From: a virus
Virus record (IMG/VR): IMGVR_UViG_3300044846_000590
Span: 1 to 30,161 of that record
Strand: one strand, 5' to 3'
DNA length: 30,161 nucleotides
The translations under genes were made by a program, and so were the position numbers. Positions 26,414-30,161 of the stretch are shown here, in pieces; position 1 is the first letter of the stretch; every line of letters starts with the position of its first letter. A model generated the notes under the pieces. The model saw only the letters and a list, made by a program, of their open reading frames with translations. It was not told the DNA's origin and ran no database searches.

Positions 26414-28209
26414 TGGATTTACGAGTATTAACATTTGCAGAAGCACGTCAGCCTGAATTCAAGGAAAAGAAGGGTGAAGGTTATATTCAGTACGGCGACC
26501 GCAATGATTACCCTAATTATTTGGTTGACCTATTTAATAAGTCGGCTAAACATAACGCCATTGTCAAAAGCAAGGTGCATTATATTTCCGCAAACGGTTG
26601 GAAGGGTAGCGAAGAAGCTGAAACTTTTATTGAAAAGGTTAACAGAATGGAATCTTTGGACGAACTAACAAGGAAGGTCAGTTTGGACACAGAATTATTT
26701 GGCGGGTATTATTTAGAAATTATTTGGTCAGTTACAAAACAATTGGCTGAAATTTGGCATTTGGATTATACAAAAGTTCGTACAAATAAAGATAATACGC
26801 AATTTTGGTACAAAGATAATTGGGGTGACAGAAACGAAAAACAAACTGTTTACGCTGCGTTTAACCCTGCAAACCCTGTTGGTAAACAAATACTTTATGT
26901 AAAGGAATATCGCCCAAATATGGGTATTTATAGTTTACCGGGTTACTTTGGCGCTTTAAATTATATTGAATCAGACATTGAAATATCTAAACACGTATTA
27001 GGTAACGCACAGACAGGATTTAGCGCAAGTAAATTAATTACTTTGCCAAATGGCGAACCTTCAGACGAAGAAAAGCGCAATATTGAAAAGCGTTTTACAA
27101 ATAGATTTAGCGGTTCAGACGGTAAAAAATTCATTTTGGCATTCGTTAACGATAGCGCACGAAAACCAATTATTGACGATTTAGGTGCTTCAGATATTAC
27201 AAAAGAAGACTTTAACCGTGTGGATTCATTAATTCAAACGAATATATTTTGCGGTCACCAAATTACAACGCCTTCAATCTTTGGTATTGCTGAAGCGGGT
27301 AAATTAGGTTCACGTTCTGAAATGCGCGACGGTTACGAAATATTTAAAAATACTTACGTTAACAGTAAGCAAATGCACCTTGAAGGGGTGTTTAATATGT
27401 TAGCTAAATTTAGAGGAATTGAAAACCCTGAATTAAGCATTATCCCAACTGAACCAATTGGTTTTGAATTTACAGAAAATTTATTGAAGGATATTGCACC
27501 TAAAGAATGGTTACTTGAAAAGGCGGGTATTGATATGACTAAATACCAACCTGTTGAAGATACAGTTCCGGTTGTGCAGTCAGCGCAATTTGCAGACGAT
27601 TTCAGCGCCTTTTATGAATTTGGCGAAGCAAAGGACGGATTCAATGTTTGGAAGCAAAAAACACGCTTTAACGACGATTCTGAATACCAAATGTTTGCAG
27701 AAGTTAGCCAATTACAGGCAAACGTATTGGATTTAATGGCAAAGGACAAAAGAATAACGCCTGAAGTATTGGCTGAAACACTTGAACAAAATGTTGACAC
27801 AATCAATCAGGTAATTAAAACATTGGTTGAAAATGGTTACGTTCAGGTTAATGAATATGCAATTGGCGAAGGTATTGACGAAAACGTAATTATTGAACAT
27901 ACGCTTACGCAGCCATTGAACGAAATATTAGTTAAGGTTCAACCGACAACAAAGGAATTATTAATTCGTTATTCTTACGAATGGAAACAAGGGTTTAATA
28001 ATACAGATAAAAAGACAAGTCGCCCGTTCTGTGTTGCTTTATTGGACGCGGGTAAAATGTATTCACGTTCTGAAATTGAGCAAATAAGCGCACGTTTAGG
28101 ATATTCCGTTTGGGATAGGGCAGGGGGTTGGTACACAGTACCGGGAACAGATAAACACGAACCAAGTTGTCGCCACCAATGGGTTTCAAATATAGTAACA
28201 CGAAAATAA
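26413..28209 (+). CDS. Portal protein with C-terminal winged-helix and CRHxW extension
   Basis: This is a 598-residue protein. Residues 1 to about 400 resemble phage portals: YIQYGDRNDYPNYLVDLFNK, KSKVHYISANGWKG, YYLEIIWSVTKQLAEIWHLD, then QITTPSIFGIAEAGKLGSRS. A helix-turn-helix-like segment lies at about 431-478 (DKRITPEVLAETLEQNVDTI, QVIKTLVENGYVQVNEY). The tail from about 520 has SRPFCVALLDAGKMYSRSEI, YSVWDRAGGWYTVPGT and SCRHQWVSNIVTRK. A portal C-terminus faces the capsid interior, so this extension may contact DNA or be cleaved by the protease. The extension itself has no assigned function. Confidence 0.75.
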   Translation: MDLRVLTFAEARQPEFKEKKGEGYIQYGDRNDYPNYLVDLFNKSAKHNAIVKSKVHYISANGWKGSEEAETFIEKVNRMESLDELTRKVSLDTELFGGYYLEIIWSVTKQLAEIWHLDYTKVRTNKDNTQFWYKDNWGDRNEKQTVYAAFNPANPVGKQILYVKEYRPNMGIYSLPGYFGALNYIESDIEISKHVLGNAQTGFSASKLITLPNGEPSDEEKRNIEKRFTNRFSGSDGKKFILAFVNDSARKPIIDDLGASDITKEDFNRVDSLIQTNIFCGHQITTPSIFGIAEAGKLGSRSEMRDGYEIFKNTYVNSKQMHLEGVFNMLAKFRGIENPELSIIPTEPIGFEFTENLLKDIAPKEWLLEKAGIDMTKYQPVEDTVPVVQSAQFADDFSAFYEFGEAKDGFNVWKQKTRFNDDSEYQMFAEVSQLQANVLDLMAKDKRITPEVLAETLEQNVDTINQVIKTLVENGYVQVNEYAIGEGIDENVIIEHTLTQPLNEILVKVQPTTKELLIRYSYEWKQGFNNTDKKTSRPFCVALLDAGKMYSRSEIEQISARLGYSVWDRAGGWYTVPGTDKHEPSCRHQWVSNIVTRK

Positions 28210-28210
28210 A

Positions 28211-28807
28211 ATGAGCAAAAACACATTATTTATATCAGTACAATCAATAAAGGACAGAACCGGATTACACGCAAACGTGGACGAAAAATTGGTTTTACCT
28301 GAAATTAAGACGGCGCAAGATATGTATATTTTACCGGCTTTAGGTTCAGCGCTTTATGCAGAATTACAAAACGCGGTTGAAGCGAATTCTTTTACGAATT
28401 TGCAGACGACTTTATTGGACGATTACATTGTGGATTGTTTAATTTATTTTGTAATGGCTGAATTGCCGCAAGGTTTATCATATCAGTTTTACAATAAGGG
28501 CTTAATTAGAAAAACAGGCGAAAATCAGGAATCCCCTTCAATGCAGGATATGATTGACATTGCCAACAGGTATCAAGCACGTGCGGAATTCTACAAACAA
28601 AGATTAATTAAATACCTAAAGCAAAACAACGCTTTATACCCTAATTATTTAAACTTTGGTTCAGGCATTGATTCAATTAAACCTGACAACGAAGGTTACA
28701 CGGTTTCAATGTGGTTGGGTGACAATGGTTGTTGCGGTGACGGTTGGGACGGACAAAGTAAAAAGACCTTTGAAGAACGTTATCAGGGTAATATCGGTTG
28801 TTGCTAA
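28211..28807 (+). CDS. Head-tail connector (adaptor)-like protein
   Basis: This 198-residue protein starts with FISVQSIKDRTGLHANVDEK then LVLPEIKTAQDMYILPALGS, the usual start of adaptor (gp6-like/DUF6712-type) proteins. Helical regions follow, with YQARAEFYKQRLIKYLKQN. A glycine/cysteine tail ends in GNIGCC. It begins two bases after the portal, the normal position of the connector that sits under the portal. The terminal cysteine-rich tail (CC-x-D-x-W-D, CC) is unusual. Confidence 0.7.
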   Translation: MSKNTLFISVQSIKDRTGLHANVDEKLVLPEIKTAQDMYILPALGSALYAELQNAVEANSFTNLQTTLLDDYIVDCLIYFVMAELPQGLSYQFYNKGLIRKTGENQESPSMQDMIDIANRYQARAEFYKQRLIKYLKQNNALYPNYLNFGSGIDSIKPDNEGYTVSMWLGDNGCCGDGWDGQSKKTFEERYQGNIGCC

Positions 28808-28810
28808 AAT

Positions 28811-28939
28811 ATGAGTAAACAAGTAAACATTAAAAACCAAAATAAGCTTAAAGTTTATTTGGCAAAAGAAAAAAAGAATGACATTAAACCAAATAGTCAA
28901 AGAACTGACAACGATAGGAAACGCCCACGAACAAATTAA
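28811..28939 (+). CDS. 42-residue basic protein
   Basis: This short frame starts MSKQVNIKNQNKLKVYLAKE and ends in a basic tail, RTDNDRKRPRTN. It begins four bases after the connector gene and overlaps the next gene by 62 bases in another frame. The very high Lys/Arg/Asn content may reflect AT-rich DNA alone, so the frame is a moderate call. No function is recognised. Confidence 0.4.
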   Translation: MSKQVNIKNQNKLKVYLAKEKKNDIKPNSQRTDNDRKRPRTN

Positions 28940-29327
28940 TTTTGTTTATTTCGGTGACGTTTGGGAACGTTTAAGTAACGGCGAAGTAACTTATCCTGCA
29001 ATGTTTATGACTTTAACCGGTGCGAATGTTGCTGCAAAGGAAATTAGTTATTCGTTCAGTCTTTATTTTATGGACAGAATGTTAATGGAAGAAACAAACG
29101 AAACTGAAGTTTTATCAGATATGACACAGGTTGCCGGTGACGTTGTTGCACAATTACGTTACCCGCAGGATTATTCAATTGTGACATGGACATTGAACCA
29201 AAATTTACCTGTGACATTTTATACAGAAAGCGACCCGGATTTATTAGCGGGTGTAAAATTAGATGCAATTTTAACCGTGCCATTTATTAACAACAGGTGT
29301 GAAGTACCTTCAAATTATACTTATTAA
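28878..29327 (+). CDS. Neck/tail-terminator-like structural protein
   Basis: This is a 149-residue protein. It starts MTLNQIVKELTTIGNAHEQI then NFVYFGDVWERLSNGEVTYP. The central ISYSFSLYFMDRMLMEETNE and EVLSDMTQVAGDVVAQLRY form alternating strand and helix as in tail-terminator/neck proteins. The sequence order fits a Bacteroidota phage family that follows the connector. It overlaps the next gene by one base (TAATG). Confidence 0.6.
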   Translation: MTLNQIVKELTTIGNAHEQINFVYFGDVWERLSNGEVTYPAMFMTLTGANVAAKEISYSFSLYFMDRMLMEETNETEVLSDMTQVAGDVVAQLRYPQDYSIVTWTLNQNLPVTFYTESDPDLLAGVKLDAILTVPFINNRCEVPSNYTY

Positions 29328-30161
29328 TGGAATCAAAGAAAATTAATCAATTAGCGACCGAATTAACGCCGTCTTTGTCTGACTTGACAATTATTGGCGA
29401 CCCGTCAACAGGTATAAGTAAAAAAATTACGCTTTCACAAATGGCGTCTTTGTTTACAGGTACAGTTGAAGAATATGCAAACCTTGCTTCTTTTCCTTTG
29501 GTTGGTGTTGCTGACACTATTTACATTGCTTTAGATACAAACATTATTTACCGTTGGAATACGTCAACAAATGCTTACGTTGAATTGTCACCAAATATTG
29601 TGACTTCATTGGTATTTAACGACGCAAATGGATTTGACGGAACTATTAATTTAGTTGGTTCAACTGCAACGCTTACAATTACGACTGCATTAACGCAAGG
29701 GTCAGTTCCTTTTATTGGAACGTCAGGCGCTTTAACGCAAGACAATGCAAACTTATTTTTTGACGATACCAACAATAGATTAGGAATAAATACAAATGCG
29801 CCGACAACTGCATTGGACGTTTTTGGTTCAGGAATAATTGGACGTTTAAATGGAACTTCAACAAACAATGCATTTTTAGGTTTTGCAAATGCAGGGACAA
29901 ACAGGTGGTCAATTGGTAACGTTCAGTCAGACCATAGATTTAGAATATTTAGCGAAACAAATACAAGCGAATTAGTAACTGTTTTACAAACAGGCGAATT
30001 TGGTATTGGTATTGCAAACCCAACAACAAAAATTCATATTGACGGCGGCGCAAGTGCTTTGATTGCAAATTTAGACGCTGACGTTTCTATTGCAAAAAGT
30101 ATTAGTTTCCGTTCAGACAATAGCAATAGAATAAATTTAGAAGTTTCAGGTACAGAATCAG
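29327..30161 (+). CDS. Tail fibre-like protein, 5' part (runs off the window)
   Basis: The frame starts at ATG 29327 (one-base overlap) and stays open for 278 codons to the window end. The N-terminal module, SKKINQLATELTPSLSDLTI then IGDPSTGISKKITLSQMASL, is typical of tail-fibre or appendage proteins that dock to the virion. Repetitive beta segments follow (ANLFFDDTNNRLGINTNAPT, TALDVFGSGIIGRLNGTST, GEFGIGIANPTTKIHIDGG), resembling fibres that end in an intramolecular chaperone. The C-terminus, where any receptor-binding or chaperone domain would lie, is outside the window. Confidence 0.75.
   Translation, partial: MESKKINQLATELTPSLSDLTIIGDPSTGISKKITLSQMASLFTGTVEEYANLASFPLVGVADTIYIALDTNIIYRWNTSTNAYVELSPNIVTSLVFNDANGFDGTINLVGSTATLTITTALTQGSVPFIGTSGALTQDNANLFFDDTNNRLGINTNAPTTALDVFGSGIIGRLNGTSTNNAFLGFANAGTNRWSIGNVQSDHRFRIFSETNTSELVTVLQTGEFGIGIANPTTKIHIDGGASALIANLDADVSIAKSISFRSDNSNRINLEVSGTES

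Noticed and set aside
1-30161. Search for tRNA genes, CRISPR arrays, insertion sequences, integrase or att sites
   Set aside because: No cloverleaf-like segment with TTC-A arm, no regularly spaced repeat array, no transposase or recombinase motif and no clear att-type repeat was found by eye; a computed search could still find a divergent tRNA.

Overview
The window is one continuous stretch of a double-stranded DNA tailed bacteriophage (or prophage) that infects a member of the Bacteroidota, most likely Flavobacteriia-like. The evidence is an AT-rich composition, a Bacteroidota-type promoter (TTTG, 21 bases, TATATTTG) found twice, almost no Shine-Dalgarno sequences, and proteins of families typical of such phages: an XkdF-type prohead protease, a 'MAIFRKI' winged-helix replication initiator, an ERF annealing protein, and a tape measure ending in AYVVERDISDAQ. 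Every supported gene is on the + strand. Most neighbours abut or overlap (ATGA, TAATG), so long translationally coupled operons are likely. No tRNA, rRNA, CRISPR array, insertion sequence, integrase or lysogeny repressor was seen.

Layout: 1-2398 is a lysis cassette. It holds small membrane proteins, three envelope-anchored coiled-coil proteins that resemble inner-membrane, outer-membrane and unimolecular spanins, a holin-like protein and an M15-type endolysin. 2399-3767 has a DEDD exonuclease with a zinc ribbon and small unknown genes. A promoter module at 3768-3845 opens the replication and recombination operon (3859-8775): ERF, an SSB-tail-like small protein, a free-standing DnaA domain IV, a structured intergenic RNA candidate (6254-6339), a winged-helix replication initiator, a VRR-NUC-type nuclease and a sigma/HTH-like factor. 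8772-11451 adds membrane and AT-hook-like small proteins, then a sugar cassette (LpxA-like hexapeptide transferase, GT2 and GT-B glycosyltransferases). 11438-13777 is packaging: a conserved phage domain protein, an HNH nuclease, a small basic protein, and the small and large terminase subunits.

The second copy of the promoter module (13778-13862) opens a short accessory operon containing a C5-cytosine methyltransferase. A second long reading frame with its own recognisable motifs lies entirely inside the methyltransferase gene. After several tiny genes and hairpins come tail genes (15920-23038: chaperone-like pair, gp10-like protein, two tail proteins, tape measure), then head genes (23067-28209: XkdF protease, scaffold-like protein, major capsid, tube-like protein, a small structural protein, and a portal with a C-terminal extension), neck genes (28211-29327) and the start of a tail fibre gene that runs off the right edge.

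The features most worth attention are the duplicated promoter with its 20-bp-spaced operator-like repeats, the candidate kissing-loop RNA in front of the replication initiator, the dual-frame methyltransferase locus, the multi-candidate spanin cassette, and the tail-before-head gene order with a portal fused to a winged-helix and CRHxW tail.
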